NCBI GenBank assembly: GCA_020410825.1
Contig: CP084576.1
Coordinates: 1,054,001-1,118,000 of the forward strand
DNA: 64,000 nt
Origin: Candidatus Megaera endosymbiont of Mesostigma viride
Lineage (GTDB): Bacteria; Pseudomonadota; Alphaproteobacteria; Rickettsiales; Rickettsiaceae
Direction of reading: 5' to 3'
Of the stretch, positions 27,701 to 36,051 are shown piece after piece (the first letter of the stretch is position 1; each line of letters opens with the position of its first letter). The position numbers and the translations under genes are program-made. Below the pieces are notes generated by a model. The model saw only the letters and a program-made list of their open reading frames with translations, had not been told where the DNA came from and did no database searches.

Positions 27701-27795
27701 CTCACTATTTGCTTAAATTTATGCTAGAGAGAACAACGTGCTTTAACCTTACAGCAATTGGAGGAAATGTGGAGTTATTAAGAGAGCCATTATAA
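24721..27795 (+). CDS. putA: Bifunctional proline dehydrogenase / glutamate-semialdehyde dehydrogenase PutA
   Basis: Oxidises proline to glutamate in two steps, feeding electrons to the respiratory chain (FAD domain) and NAD. It is 1,024 residues, the short PutA type without the DNA-binding ribbon-helix-helix of enteric PutA, so it is not expected to regulate itself. The proline dehydrogenase barrel spans about 180-470 (SVKLTALYPRFE, RLVKGAYWD, FATHNALT). The aldehyde dehydrogenase part spans about 540-1010, with CISPWNFPLAIF, AFTGSCDTAK, AETGGQNAM and the catalytic GQRCSALRVL (C813), ending GGPHYLLKFMLERT. In an intracellular parasite proline and glutamate are prime fuels. It probably shares a transcript with the transporter upstream. 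Confidence 0.96.
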   Translation: MQNKDLATTAVLLDETQVIKKLLPKIKFPAPEQQAIVAQADAFISIIRQNKNFSIEEFINRFSLSTDEGIAIMCLAESLLRIPDLQISKEFVRDKLSNKSWESFLFKRAKSFKTIFSSFGIYFSGKFIDITKSDNVVAKLIDKFGQPVFLKILREAIMYLSKSFVFAEGMESGLKKVQNFSEYKFSFDLLGESARTKKQASRYYKDYLNAINLIAKLHHKGLDTASKPNLSVKLTALYPRFEYAKLNDIRQELMPQIIGLIEKIKDNNLTITFDAEESFRLDAYFAFLSEVIEQPIFKNFNGIGLVVQAYQSRSYDLLEKIILLAKKTNKQIPIRLVKGAYWDSEIKHAQVNGLTHYPVFTKKEYTDASYIACARLMLENNDYIYPQFATHNALTAAAIIEMAGDKPYEFQKLYGMGDVLHSELAKKTNVRIYAPIGKSDDLLAYLMRRMLENGANSNFVSKVISPKVPIPELSFNLHDKILNLLDSGNSIPLPENIYPTRKNAMGYDLGYKTNYDYIQEKVASYFSNTHRVGSIIDGRELITSKNLNESFCPAKIAEKFSDVSLAVPEEIKYAVDSAYKEFNNWSKIDVRSRAAILEKAAYELENNKFELYALLIKEGGKSIHDAINEVIEAIDFCRYYANQAKIIMQDKVLPGPTGERNILSMHPRGVFVCISPWNFPLAIFIGQIVAALVTGNTVIAKPAGQTCVIANFAVKVLHKVGIPKSALQLIITSASNISNYVLRDERIAGVAFTGSCDTAKNINLTLAERNSGIVPFIAETGGQNAMIVDSSALLEQVTDDVLISAFYSAGQRCSALRVLYIQEEIYDNLCNLIREATEILKIGDTADFSNDIGAVIDRKSFDNLGHHISYMGKAGFKVYSHPQNGSLKDGNYFYPHIIEINSINDIPGENFGPILHIIKYKSQEIDKIINEINNYGFGLTFGIHSRIEEKIEYLRSRIRAGNIYTNRSIVGAKVESQPFGGENKSGTGFKAGGPHYLLKFMLERTTCFNLTAIGGNVELLREPL

Positions 27796-27947
27796 ACAGT
27801 AAGTTACTGGTATTTTACAATCACTACGGGTTAAATTGTAGTTTGCTGCCCTAAATTTGCCTGCTTTTCTGAAATTAACATTGAGTTATGCCTATTTATG
27901 TTTTTTACAAAATTCTAGGTTATCTAGGTTTTATTTAAGAATCCTAA

Positions 27948-28262
27948 TTAGAGGATATATTTTTCAAACTTATTTTTTTCATATTTATAATTTTCAGCAT
28001 CAGGTAACGGAGGCTTTTTAGCTGTAATATTGGGCCATTTTGTAGATAATTCTTTATTAATTTCTACCCATTTTATTAAATCAGGAGATTCTTCTTTAAT
28101 TGCATCTATCGGACATTCTGGAACACAAACGCCGCAATCTATACATTCATCCGGATTAATTACCAGCATTAATTCTCCTTCATAAAAACAATCAACCGGG
28201 CATACTTCTACACAATCCGTATATTTACATTTCACGCACTCATCTGTTACCACATAAGTCAT
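27948..28262 (-). CDS. fdxA: Seven-iron (3Fe-4S/4Fe-4S) ferredoxin
   Basis: A 104-residue cytosolic electron carrier of the FdxA type. The cysteine pattern is C9, C12, C17, C21 followed by [13 protein letters not shown] around residues 40-51. It begins [22 protein letters not shown], nearly invariant in the family. It is the last gene of a minus-strand set with pgeF and ccmC, the start lying 2 bases after the ccmC stop. The partner reductase is not in the window. Confidence 0.95.
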   Translation of the reverse strand: MTYVVTDECVKCKYTDCVEVCPVDCFYEGELMLVINPDECIDCGVCVPECPIDAIKEESPDLIKWVEINKELSTKWPNITAKKPPLPDAENYKYEKNKFEKYIL

Positions 28263-28264
28263 AG

Positions 28265-28960
28265 CTATTTATTATTTTTAATTTTATACATAACAATTCT
28301 TGCCCTTATTAAAAGGACAAAAACAAAATACATTATAAAAGAACCAAACATAATAAAAAGCGGTAAAAGCATAGAGGGGTGAATGGAAGGTCCACCTATT
28401 TTAAGGATACTTGCAGGTTGATGTAAACTGTACCAAATATCCACCGAAAACTTGACTATTGGTATATTAATCAACCCTATTATAGCCATAACTGAAGCCG
28501 GTTTTTCGGCTCTAAGTAAACTATTACCACTATTAATGATTGCTATATAACTAATATAAATGAAGAATAAAACAAGCATTGATGTAAGGCGGGCATCCCA
28601 TACCCACCACGTACCCCAAATAGGTTTACCCCAAATAGAACCTGTAACTAGGGTGATTAAGGCAAATCCTGCTCCAATTGGTGCTGCAGCTACTGCCAAA
28701 ACATATGAGATTCTTGTTCTCCATACTAAACAAGAAAAACTACAAATAGCTATAAAAGTATATATTCCGAGGCTCATCCATGCGGCCGGCACATGCACAT
28801 ACATTATCCTTACCATTTCTTTTTGCTGGTAATCTTCAGGAGAAGCATATAAAGAAAAGTATAATCCAACTGGAATTGAGATTAAAAATAAGCATCCAGA
28901 AATAGGTATTAGGTATTTGCTAATTTTTAAAAATAAGTTAGGTGAAAATAATTGATACAT
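28265..28960 (-). CDS. ccmC: Cytochrome c maturation heme-handling protein CcmC
   Basis: Inner-membrane protein of the heme handling (WWD) family that presents heme to CcmE for cytochrome c assembly. The 231 residues show about six helices, the periplasmic tryptophan-rich loop [16 protein letters not shown] (about residues 108-123) and flanking histidines in VHVPAAW and LHQPAS. Other ccm genes are not next to it, as is usual in Rickettsia where they are scattered. It lies between pgeF (6-base gap) and fdxA (2-base gap). Confidence 0.95.
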   Translation of the reverse strand: MYQLFSPNLFLKISKYLIPISGCLFLISIPVGLYFSLYASPEDYQQKEMVRIMYVHVPAAWMSLGIYTFIAICSFSCLVWRTRISYVLAVAAAPIGAGFALITLVTGSIWGKPIWGTWWVWDARLTSMLVLFFIYISYIAIINSGNSLLRAEKPASVMAIIGLINIPIVKFSVDIWYSLHQPASILKIGGPSIHPSMLLPLFIMFGSFIMYFVFVLLIRARIVMYKIKNNK

Positions 28961-28966
28961 AAAGAT

Positions 28967-29713
28967 TTATTTATTTATCATTATAGCAGATAATATGTTT
29001 TGATTGTATATTTCCCCTGTATGAGTAGACCTACGATAGCTAGGATATTTGTCAGACATTACATATGTATCCTCGTTAATATGTTTTATAACGCTAATAT
29101 TTGCTTCTACAAGCTTAATTTTGACAAATGATGGAAGGTCAAATAAATAATGTCCGGGTTTTGTTGAAGGTAAAAATAGCTCCTTATAACTACTTGAATC
29201 ATCAACGAAATCCTCATAAAACTCTCTCGATACTTCATAAGATTCTTGGGCAATAGCAGGACCTATTACAGCTATTATATTACCAGCACCTTTTTGCCGC
29301 ATCCTATAAGCTAATTTATTTATAATATCTAATTTAGCACTGCGCCACCCACAGTGGGCTGCCCCAATAACATTCCCCTCGCCACTAACAAGTAATAGCG
29401 GAACACAATCAGCGGTACGAATTGCCAAAATAATGTTTTCTTCAGTGGTGACCGAAGCATCACCTTGAGGCCAATTATTTAACTTGAGGTCTAATTCCTC
29501 GGTACAAACAATATTATTGCCATGAACCTGGTTTAATAACAATATATTTTGGGCATCAAAATCACTTATTACTTTATCTATATTACTTCGGACTTGATCT
29601 TTTTTTATCTGATCATCAAAAGCATGTATATTATAACTATGAGTTGAACCTTGGTAACTTCTATCAAAAATTTTGTAGTATACTTTATTTTTGATTAGTT
29701 CTGTTACCGTCAT
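28967..29713 (-). CDS. pgeF: PgeF/YfiH multi-copper-polyphenol-oxidase-like protein (LACC1 family)
   Basis: A 248-residue cytosolic protein of the DUF152/YfiH group, reported in E. coli to correct misincorporated peptidoglycan precursors and in other members to act on purine nucleosides. The three metal/active-site motifs are present: QVHGNNIV, IRTADCVPLLL and GAAHCGWRSAKLDI. It heads a minus-strand set with ccmC and fdxA. The divergent gene on the other strand starts only 23 bases away, so the promoters of both must overlap coding sequence. Confidence 0.9.
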   Translation of the reverse strand: MTVTELIKNKVYYKIFDRSYQGSTHSYNIHAFDDQIKKDQVRSNIDKVISDFDAQNILLLNQVHGNNIVCTEELDLKLNNWPQGDASVTTEENIILAIRTADCVPLLLVSGEGNVIGAAHCGWRSAKLDIINKLAYRMRQKGAGNIIAVIGPAIAQESYEVSREFYEDFVDDSSSYKELFLPSTKPGHYLFDLPSFVKIKLVEANISVIKHINEDTYVMSDKYPSYRRSTHTGEIYNQNILSAIMINK

Positions 29714-29736
29714 GATCTTTAATAAGCACTTAAAAT

Positions 29737-30480
29737 ATGTTTAAAAATAAATTAACAGATAGAGAGGAAGAATACAATATCTTAAAAAAAATTGAAAATA
29801 ACTTTAAAAGAGAATTCAATTTGACCCCATGTCTTGGAGCAGAACTAGAATTTTATCTTATAAATCTTACAGATACTTGGCAATTGACCAAATTAGAAGA
29901 GAATATAGAGCAAAAAATAAAAAAAGAAAAGGGCTATAACCAGTATGAAGTTGAGATTCCACCCTCAACCAATACAGCTTTTTATCCCGATATCATAAAT
30001 AAAATGAAAAGAACCGTTAAGGAGGAAGCTAGAAAATTAAACCTTGAAGCTAATTTTAAATCCAAACCATTTACAAATGATTATGGCAGTAGTATGCACA
30101 TTCACTTAAATTTTCTTGAGGACAATGATGCAGAACAATATGCTAGGATTTTGTGCCATTATTTACCATTAACAATTACAGCTTTTCTACCTAAAGAAGA
30201 GGATTATCAAAGGCTCGATAGTAGATTTATGGCTCCAACCCACATTTGCTACGGAGGTAATAACCGCACTACTTTGATCCGGATACCGGACAGCCTACCC
30301 AAACGAATTGAACATCGATTAGCTTCGGCAGATGCAAACCCTTATGAGGTAATATATGCCATTTTAAGCTCAATTTATTCGGGCCTTAAACACCCACAGC
30401 AAATAACTAAGATAGATAAGATTTATGGAAACGCTTACGACCCACAATATAACTTAGTAAAAATATTACGAAGTAATTAA
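29737..30480 (+). CDS. Short glutamine-synthetase-like catalytic-domain protein
   Basis: The 247 residues contain motifs of the glutamine synthetase catalytic domain: CLGAELEFYL (first metal-binding Glu), KPFTNDYGSSMHIHLNF (ammonium/glutamate site) and NRTTLIRIP...KRIEHRLASADANPYEV (ATP/Arg site). The N-terminal beta-grasp domain, part of the metal region and the C-terminal end are missing compared with the usual 440-470 residues. It could be a GS-derived gamma-glutamyl ligase-like enzyme or a shrinking relic; the frame is open and motifs are kept, which argues for function. It is divergent from pgeF with a 23-base gap, and convergent with the glycosyltransferase gene. I do not assign a reaction. 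Confidence 0.7.
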   Translation: MFKNKLTDREEEYNILKKIENNFKREFNLTPCLGAELEFYLINLTDTWQLTKLEENIEQKIKKEKGYNQYEVEIPPSTNTAFYPDIINKMKRTVKEEARKLNLEANFKSKPFTNDYGSSMHIHLNFLEDNDAEQYARILCHYLPLTITAFLPKEEDYQRLDSRFMAPTHICYGGNNRTTLIRIPDSLPKRIEHRLASADANPYEVIYAILSSIYSGLKHPQQITKIDKIYGNAYDPQYNLVKILRSN

Positions 30481-30503
30481 CTTCCGTATTTTTAAATACT
30501 TAA

Positions 30504-30523
30504 TTTAAACTATAAAGTTTAAA
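30504..30523. terminator. AT-rich hairpin between convergent genes
   Basis: A perfect 8-base stem, TTTAAACT and AGTTTAAA around an ATAA loop, lies between the stop at 30480 and the convergent stop at 30536. It may terminate transcription from both sides, though the stem is weak and no long T-run follows. Confidence 0.35.
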
Positions 30524-30535
30524 GCACTTGACATA

Positions 30536-31756
30536 TCACCTCTTGGTAAGAGAAAATAATTTCTCGAGCTGATTTTCGATAGTAAAATTATCCATGAAAA
30601 TTTGATAGGCTTGTTTAGTTTTTAAATGTACCTTATCTGGATTAGCTTTTGCCCATTGAATATGTGATTTAATAGTATCGTAAATCTGCTCGCTACTGGC
30701 AAAGGCATCATAATAGAGTACACTATCACCAAAAAACTTTTTTAAGAAGTAATTCTGATCAGATATTACCAAAGCTCCACTAGTTACAGCTTCAGCAATT
30801 CTAGAGGTCGGTATCCCTTCTAGCATATGTTCCTGATTGTGGATTATTAAAGCAATACCGTATTTTTGTTGCTGAAGGCGCAAGTTTTCAAGAGGATTGC
30901 CAAAATCTTCCATCTTACCTAAATAAGCTTTACCTAAAAACCCAAGATATCTCTCTATACCGATACCAACTAATAATCCATCATTGGCTAGCTTTTTTAA
31001 ACTTTGGACTAACCTTAAACTTTCTCTATTACATCCCCATAATGTTCCTGTAATTAGGGCTTTATCTATGGAAACATCGACATATTCTTCTTTGCCTTCT
31101 GCAAAGTACAAAGGTATTATTGGTTTATTTTGGTCCGTTTTTTGGATTATTTTTTCTAATAACTCATTATTCCCATGAACAAGGCTATGGAGATCAACAT
31201 AAGCATCGTAATCATTTAAATGCTCCCATACTTTTAAAAACTTTCCACTACTTGAAAATAGTGAATCCAAAGGCATGTTTAGGTAAGTGATGTTATAGCC
31301 AAAAGGCAAAATATTAACATGGTGGGTTACCGCTAGGTTAAATTGTGGCCTAAAGATATAATTTATAATGCTAGTACTTACCTTATAAAAATGAGAGGTA
31401 AGCCAAAAATGACTTAGGCTTTCAGAAAACTTAATCCCACTGTAATCATATCCAAGCTTATCGGCAATGATAACTATACGATCATATAGGATACCTTCAC
31501 CAATTCGGTCGTGAACACTATACAAGGAAAATTTTCTTTCTGAAAAATTACCTTTTACCAAATTAGTCCAGAAGTGTTTTGAGTAATCAATCTCAAAAAG
31601 AATTATCCAAATCAAAAACACACTATATAAAAAGCATAGTTTTAGAAAATTTGAGAAGTTTAAAACCTTTCTAATATGCCAATTACGAAAGATAACTTTC
31701 AAAATACTATAAAAGCTTATTAATATGGTCTTAAGATGCTGGCGTATTTCAGACAT
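30536..31756 (-). CDS. Glycosyltransferase, CgeB-like C-terminal domain
   Basis: A 406-residue protein with a hydrophobic segment near residues 38-54 (FLYSVFLIWIILF) and a C-terminal half resembling the CgeB/glycosyltransferase group 1 domain: GIPTSRIAEAVTSGALVISDQN, then FFGDSVLYYD, the usual nucleotide-sugar site. The N-terminal half is poorly recognised. A role in surface polysaccharide or glycoprotein modification is likely; donor and acceptor are unknown. It lies at the end of a minus-strand series, 24 bases after the nitroreductase gene. The single anchor suggests membrane attachment. Confidence 0.65.
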   Translation of the reverse strand: MSEIRQHLKTILISFYSILKVIFRNWHIRKVLNFSNFLKLCFLYSVFLIWIILFEIDYSKHFWTNLVKGNFSERKFSLYSVHDRIGEGILYDRIVIIADKLGYDYSGIKFSESLSHFWLTSHFYKVSTSIINYIFRPQFNLAVTHHVNILPFGYNITYLNMPLDSLFSSSGKFLKVWEHLNDYDAYVDLHSLVHGNNELLEKIIQKTDQNKPIIPLYFAEGKEEYVDVSIDKALITGTLWGCNRESLRLVQSLKKLANDGLLVGIGIERYLGFLGKAYLGKMEDFGNPLENLRLQQQKYGIALIIHNQEHMLEGIPTSRIAEAVTSGALVISDQNYFLKKFFGDSVLYYDAFASSEQIYDTIKSHIQWAKANPDKVHLKTKQAYQIFMDNFTIENQLEKLFSLTKR

Positions 31757-31780
31757 TTAGTATATCCTTGGGAAAAAGGT

Positions 31781-32356
31781 TTACAAAAACTTACAAACCT
31801 CATCAAAATCTAGTCTCGGTAATTTAGGATAAGGATTATCACCGTCTTTATAACCAAAATTGCAAATAAAATTTATCCTATAATTAGTGTTTTTGAAAAA
31901 AGTTTCATTCAGTGCTACCGGATCAAATCCAGACATAGGTCCACAATCTAATCCCATACTCCTTGCTACCATTATAAAATATGCAGCTTGCAAAGTAGAA
32001 TTCCGTAAACTTTCCCTATCAATTACATCTTCACTAGATTTAGCAAATAAATCCTGTAAAAACTTGCCTGTTGGATACAATTTATCCATTTTTTCATAAA
32101 ACTTCATATCATAAGCAAATAACGCAGTAACCGGTGCTGATTTTATTTTAGCAATATTTGCTTCCATAGCTGTTTTACATAGTTTCTCTTTTTCAAGATT
32201 ACTTTGCACAAAAACTATACGTAAAGGACAAGCATTTGCAGAAGTAGGACCCAGTTTCACTAAATCATAAATTTGTATTAGCAGTTCCTTGGAAACCTTT
32301 TTGTCCGAAAATTTACTACATGTTCTATCGCTAAATACACTCTCTATAGTTCTCAT
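31781..32356 (-). CDS. Nitroreductase-family protein, RutE/HadB type
   Basis: A 191-residue FMN-dependent oxidoreductase. The N-terminus (IESVFSDRTCSKFSDKKVS) and LGPTSANACPLRIVFV are the FMN-contact segments, and the late LDCGPMSGFDPVALNETFF is typical of the RutE (malonic semialdehyde reductase) group. No rut genes are present, so the substrate is open. It lies in a close minus-strand series between the DUF2125 gene (17-base gap) and the glycosyltransferase. Confidence 0.85.
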   Translation of the reverse strand: MRTIESVFSDRTCSKFSDKKVSKELLIQIYDLVKLGPTSANACPLRIVFVQSNLEKEKLCKTAMEANIAKIKSAPVTALFAYDMKFYEKMDKLYPTGKFLQDLFAKSSEDVIDRESLRNSTLQAAYFIMVARSMGLDCGPMSGFDPVALNETFFKNTNYRINFICNFGYKDGDNPYPKLPRLDFDEVCKFL

Positions 32357-32373
32357 GAAACACCTTCCCTATT

Positions 32374-33378
32374 TTAGTTACCTTTTTGTTCCAGTAAATT
32401 AACATTTCCTAGAACAATTCCTTTATCTGAAAATTCAATATCAAAATTTACTTTATTTGTTATTGCGTTACTGAATTCTATAGCTGCAGCTCTAGCAATA
32501 AAGCGTTTTACATAGGATTTTGAAAAAATAAAATCATCTGGTACTAAAATGTTGACCAAATTTTCATAATCTACCAGTTCAACCGATATTTTTCCTTTTG
32601 GAGCGTCATTACGAGCTAGTGCCACAGAACCTGTTAAATCGCAAGAAGCGTTATCAAGATTGATTTTTGCATTCGTTATCTCAATTTTGTGATCAAAATT
32701 ATTTTCTCCTTTACTCCCTCGATTAGCTGCATTTACAATATAATTAGCATCTAAAACCAGGCCTGCACTACTTACGTTACGACCGCTAAATGATGATTTG
32801 TAATTACCTGCTAAATTTAGTAAAAAATTTTCTATATTGTTTATAAGGTTATTACTGAGTTTGAAAGTAACCCCGGAAAGGTTAAATAATTCTTCGCCAT
32901 TAACAGTAAAAATAGCTATATATGGGTTAGCAAACTCAATATTCTTAACGATTTTCCTTATAGAATTTGATAAATCAATTTTATAAAGTAGATCGATAAA
33001 GTCAACGAAACCAATTATATCTTGCTCACTGCTAATTTTATATTCTGCTAATGAGTCATCACTAGAGCTACTATAATATAGATCTTTACCAAAATTCAAT
33101 TCGGCCTTTCCAAGCTTATAGTCGAAAGTACAATCCATATAATCGCTAGATATTTCCCGTGAAATATCCTGATCTATTATAGTAATTTTAGGTGACGCAA
33201 ATCTTACTTTCCAACTAAAAGGGAAACCTGCTATACTAGCATCACTGTAAGATATCCTGGCATTATCCGTTTGGAAATTACTAATAAATGACATCACCTT
33301 AGATTTTGCAAAATGCGCTAGAGCAAGCCAGGTAACTATAAATAAGGCCACAAAAGCTAGGACTATTTTACGTATCAC
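32374..33378 (-). CDS. DUF2125-family envelope protein
   Basis: The 334 residues start with an uncleaved-looking membrane segment (IVLAFVALFIVTWLALAHF) followed by a long beta-rich domain with the DUF2125 opening (YSDASIAGFPFSWKVRFASPKI), a family common in Alphaproteobacteria and of unknown function. The layout suggests an inner-membrane anchored periplasmic protein with resemblance to AsmA-like lipid-transfer proteins, which is speculative. It lies 10 bases after the ferredoxin gene. Confidence 0.75.
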   Translation of the reverse strand: MIRKIVLAFVALFIVTWLALAHFAKSKVMSFISNFQTDNARISYSDASIAGFPFSWKVRFASPKITIIDQDISREISSDYMDCTFDYKLGKAELNFGKDLYYSSSSDDSLAEYKISSEQDIIGFVDFIDLLYKIDLSNSIRKIVKNIEFANPYIAIFTVNGEELFNLSGVTFKLSNNLINNIENFLLNLAGNYKSSFSGRNVSSAGLVLDANYIVNAANRGSKGENNFDHKIEITNAKINLDNASCDLTGSVALARNDAPKGKISVELVDYENLVNILVPDDFIFSKSYVKRFIARAAAIEFSNAITNKVNFDIEFSDKGIVLGNVNLLEQKGN

Positions 33379-33388
33379 AACAAAATTT

Positions 33389-33727
33389 CTAAATTGATAT
33401 ATTTCTAGTAGCTGAAGGAACTCTGACTCTCATTCCATTTAGCTCTTTCGTCAAAATTATCTGACATCCTAGCCTTGAAGTATGGGTAAGACCAAAAGCC
33501 AAGTCAAGCATATCTTCCTCTGCTTCAGCCGGTTGTTCTAGAATGTTGTAAATTTTCTCTTCTAATATTACGTGGCAAGTAGCACAAGCAAGAGACCCCT
33601 CACAAGCTCCTTCCAAATCAATATTGTTCTCATGGGCAACTTCTAGAACTGACAAACCAACTGAGGCTTCAACTTCTATTTCTTTATTATTCTCAATAAA
33701 AATTATCTTTATTTTTTCCGGTTTCAT
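33389..33727 (-). CDS. fdx: Adrenodoxin-type [2Fe-2S] ferredoxin
   Basis: A 112-residue ISC-type ferredoxin. The cluster ligands are C42, C48 and C51 in [15 protein letters not shown] and a fourth Cys in SRLGCQIIL. The [10 protein letters not shown] segment is the acidic docking loop. It supplies electrons for iron-sulfur cluster assembly, in keeping with frataxin elsewhere in the window. It lies between miaB, itself a [4Fe-4S] enzyme, and the DUF2125 gene. Confidence 0.95.
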   Translation of the reverse strand: MKPEKIKIIFIENNKEIEVEASVGLSVLEVAHENNIDLEGACEGSLACATCHVILEEKIYNILEQPAEAEEDMLDLAFGLTHTSRLGCQIILTKELNGMRVRVPSATRNISI

Positions 33728-33816
33728 AACATCACTAATTTATTGATTTTATTTTTATCAATTTCTTAATTGGGGTAATTTTAATCTATAGACACAAACT
33801 ACTCTTCCAATAACCC

Positions 33817-35154
33817 TCACACCAATTCTCCGGCTACACTTGTTGCAAGAGCTTTGATGATTTTTACATTAACAATTTTACCAAGCAAGGATTTATCGGC
33901 ATTCTCAACATATGCAGATTGCATATAAGGAGTTTTACCCACTATCTGGTCATTATACTTTCCTTCTTTCTGGAACAATACAGGTAAAGTTTTACCGACA
34001 CAACTTTCATTAAACTCTAATTGCTGTTTTGCCAATTCACTTTGCAAAATCATTAAGCGCTCGGTTTTAACCGCTTCTGGTATCTGTTCTTTGATTGCGG
34101 CCGGTGTTCCAGGCCTTGGGCTGTATTTAAAGGAATAGCATTGACCATATCTAACCCTTTTTACTAAATCCATAGTATCAGCAAAATCTTCGTCAGTTTC
34201 CCCCGGAAAACCGACTATAAAATCAGATGAAAGAACAATATCAGACCTGGCGGTTCGGAGTTTATCGATAATTGCAAAATATTCTTCCCTACTATGTTTT
34301 CTATTCATCATTTTTAATATCTTATTCGAACCAGATTGAACAGGAAGATGCAAAAACGGCATTAATTGATCGACTTGACCATGGATATTGATTAAATCGT
34401 CGGTCATATCCCTCGGATGCGAAGTGGTGTACCTAATTCTTTCCAGTCTCTTAATGGTTGAAAGATGGCGAATTAAATCTGCTAAAGAAAATACTTTATC
34501 GCCATTTGAGCTCTTACCATGGTAAGCATTAACATTTTGCCCAAGTAAATGGATCTCTTTTGCACCTTTTGCAACTAAAACCATTGACTCTCGGTATACT
34601 TCTTCTGGCATTCTAGAAAACTCTGCACCTCTAGTATACGGTACAACACAAAAGGTACAGAATTTGTCACAACCTTCTTGAATTGAGACAAAAGCACTTG
34701 CTCCCTGATCTGAGTACTGTGTAGGTAAATTATCAAATTTTTCTTCTTCAATAAAATCAAGGTCTATTAAATGTTTTTCCGATCTTGCTAGCTTAGCTAC
34801 CAACTCTGGTAACGTATGGTAAGACTGAGGGCCAACAACTATATCAACGTAAGGGGCTCGAACAAATATTTCTTCTCCCTCAGCCTGAGCAACACAACCA
34901 GCTACTGCTATTATCATATCTGTTCCATTAGACAATAACCTTTTATCCTTTATCTTTTTTACTCTCCCGAGTTCCGAATACATTTTTTCGGAAGCTTTTT
35001 CTCTAATATGACAAGTGTTTAAAATCACCATATCAGCTTCATTCATATCGTCTGTTGATTCAAAACCAAATGGATCAAGTAATTCCTTCATTTTTATAGA
35101 GTCATAGACATTCATTTGACACCCATAGGTCTTTATAAAGAGCTTTTTAGCCAT
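33817..35154 (-). CDS. miaB: tRNA-2-methylthio-N6-dimethylallyladenosine synthase MiaB
   Basis: Radical-SAM methylthiotransferase that modifies A37 of tRNAs reading UNN codons. The N-terminal UPF0004 domain carries the cysteines [15 protein letters not shown] and AGCVAQ. The radical SAM loop is [16 protein letters not shown], and a TRAM domain closes the protein (about 380-445). I use the ATG at 35152-35154, since the protein should begin [15 protein letters not shown]; the longer frame to 35214 adds 20 unlikely residues. The product is 445 residues. It is the first gene of the minus-strand series. Confidence 0.96.
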   Translation of the reverse strand: MAKKLFIKTYGCQMNVYDSIKMKELLDPFGFESTDDMNEADMVILNTCHIREKASEKMYSELGRVKKIKDKRLLSNGTDMIIAVAGCVAQAEGEEIFVRAPYVDIVVGPQSYHTLPELVAKLARSEKHLIDLDFIEEEKFDNLPTQYSDQGASAFVSIQEGCDKFCTFCVVPYTRGAEFSRMPEEVYRESMVLVAKGAKEIHLLGQNVNAYHGKSSNGDKVFSLADLIRHLSTIKRLERIRYTTSHPRDMTDDLINIHGQVDQLMPFLHLPVQSGSNKILKMMNRKHSREEYFAIIDKLRTARSDIVLSSDFIVGFPGETDEDFADTMDLVKRVRYGQCYSFKYSPRPGTPAAIKEQIPEAVKTERLMILQSELAKQQLEFNESCVGKTLPVLFQKEGKYNDQIVGKTPYMQSAYVENADKSLLGKIVNVKIIKALATSVAGELV

Positions 35155-35185
35155 TGTTGTTTGCTTTAAGATGATTCGAATATAG

Positions 35186-35214
35186 TTGATAAATTTTAAA
35201 GCGGAATATATCAT
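35186..35214 (+). promoter_or_regulatory. Possible sigma70 promoter for the ABC-2 permease gene
   Basis: TTGATA (35186-35191) and TATCAT (35209-35214) with a 17-base spacer, each one mismatch from consensus, 42 bases before the ATG at 35257. Confidence 0.5.
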
Positions 35215-35256
35215 AATTCTAAAAAATTTTATATAAAATAATTTTATTACAACAAA

Positions 35257-36027
35257 ATGGAAGATATTAATTGGTATGGCACTTATAGCCTAACTTTGCG
35301 TGAGGTAAAACGTTTTTTAAGGGTATACCACCAAACTCTTATAACCCCCGCTGTTTCAGCTCTTATATTCCTTGCTGTCTTTGCACTAGCAGTAGGCGCT
35401 AGGAAACATGAAATAAACGGGATAAAATTTATCAATTTTATGGGCTACGGTTTAATCATAATGAGTATAGTACAAAACGCTTTCGGGAATAGCTCTTCCT
35501 CTTTAATAATGAGCAAAATAATAGGTTATATTTCTGATATATTAACACCTCCACTAGGCAGTAAAGAAATAATAATTGCTTTTACCCTCGGTGCGGTGTT
35601 AAGAGGTTTAATGGTAGGAATAATAGTAACAATATCTTTAATGCCTTTTGTAGAATTTACTTTGTATTACCCATTACTGTTAGCTTTTTATACACTAGCA
35701 TCTTGTATGCTACTGGGTAAACTTGGTATATTATCTGGAATGATTGCAAATTCTTTTGATCAACACTCAGCTATTACAAGCTATTTAATTACACCTTTAT
35801 CTTTTTTATCCGGTACATTTTATTCGGTAAAGGATTTACCTCAAATTTTACAACAAATAAATTTGTTAAATCCATTTTTTTATATGATTGATGGGTTTAG
35901 ATACTGCCTTACTAACAAAGCTGATGGAAATATAATTTTAGGAATAGTTTTTTTAATCACATCAAATATAGTAATGTATTTGGTGCTAGAAAAGCTAATA
36001 GATAAAGGCTGGAGAATCAAAGGTTAG
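35257..36027 (+). CDS. ABC-2 type transporter permease
   Basis: A 256-residue inner-membrane permease with six hydrophobic segments and the ABC-2 signature late in the protein ([14 protein letters not shown], about residues 188-201, then [14 protein letters not shown]). Related proteins (NodJ/DrrB/YadH) export lipids, polysaccharides or drugs with a separate ATPase. No ATP-binding gene is adjacent, so it is an orphan here. The gene stands alone between miaB (divergent) and the binding-protein/channel fusion (convergent, 24-base gap). Confidence 0.88.
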   Translation: MEDINWYGTYSLTLREVKRFLRVYHQTLITPAVSALIFLAVFALAVGARKHEINGIKFINFMGYGLIIMSIVQNAFGNSSSSLIMSKIIGYISDILTPPLGSKEIIIAFTLGAVLRGLMVGIIVTISLMPFVEFTLYYPLLLAFYTLASCMLLGKLGILSGMIANSFDQHSAITSYLITPLSFLSGTFYSVKDLPQILQQINLLNPFFYMIDGFRYCLTNKADGNIILGIVFLITSNIVMYLVLEKLIDKGWRIKG

Positions 36028-36051
36028 TTCTTTTACTAAACGGCACATTAA

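Noticed and set aside
27796..27947. Possible terminator or RNA between putA and fdxA
   Set aside because: Only a five-base stem (ACTAC/GTAGT) and a short direct repeat (CTAGGTTAT/CTAGGTTTT); no T-run and no tRNA-like TPsiC sequence.
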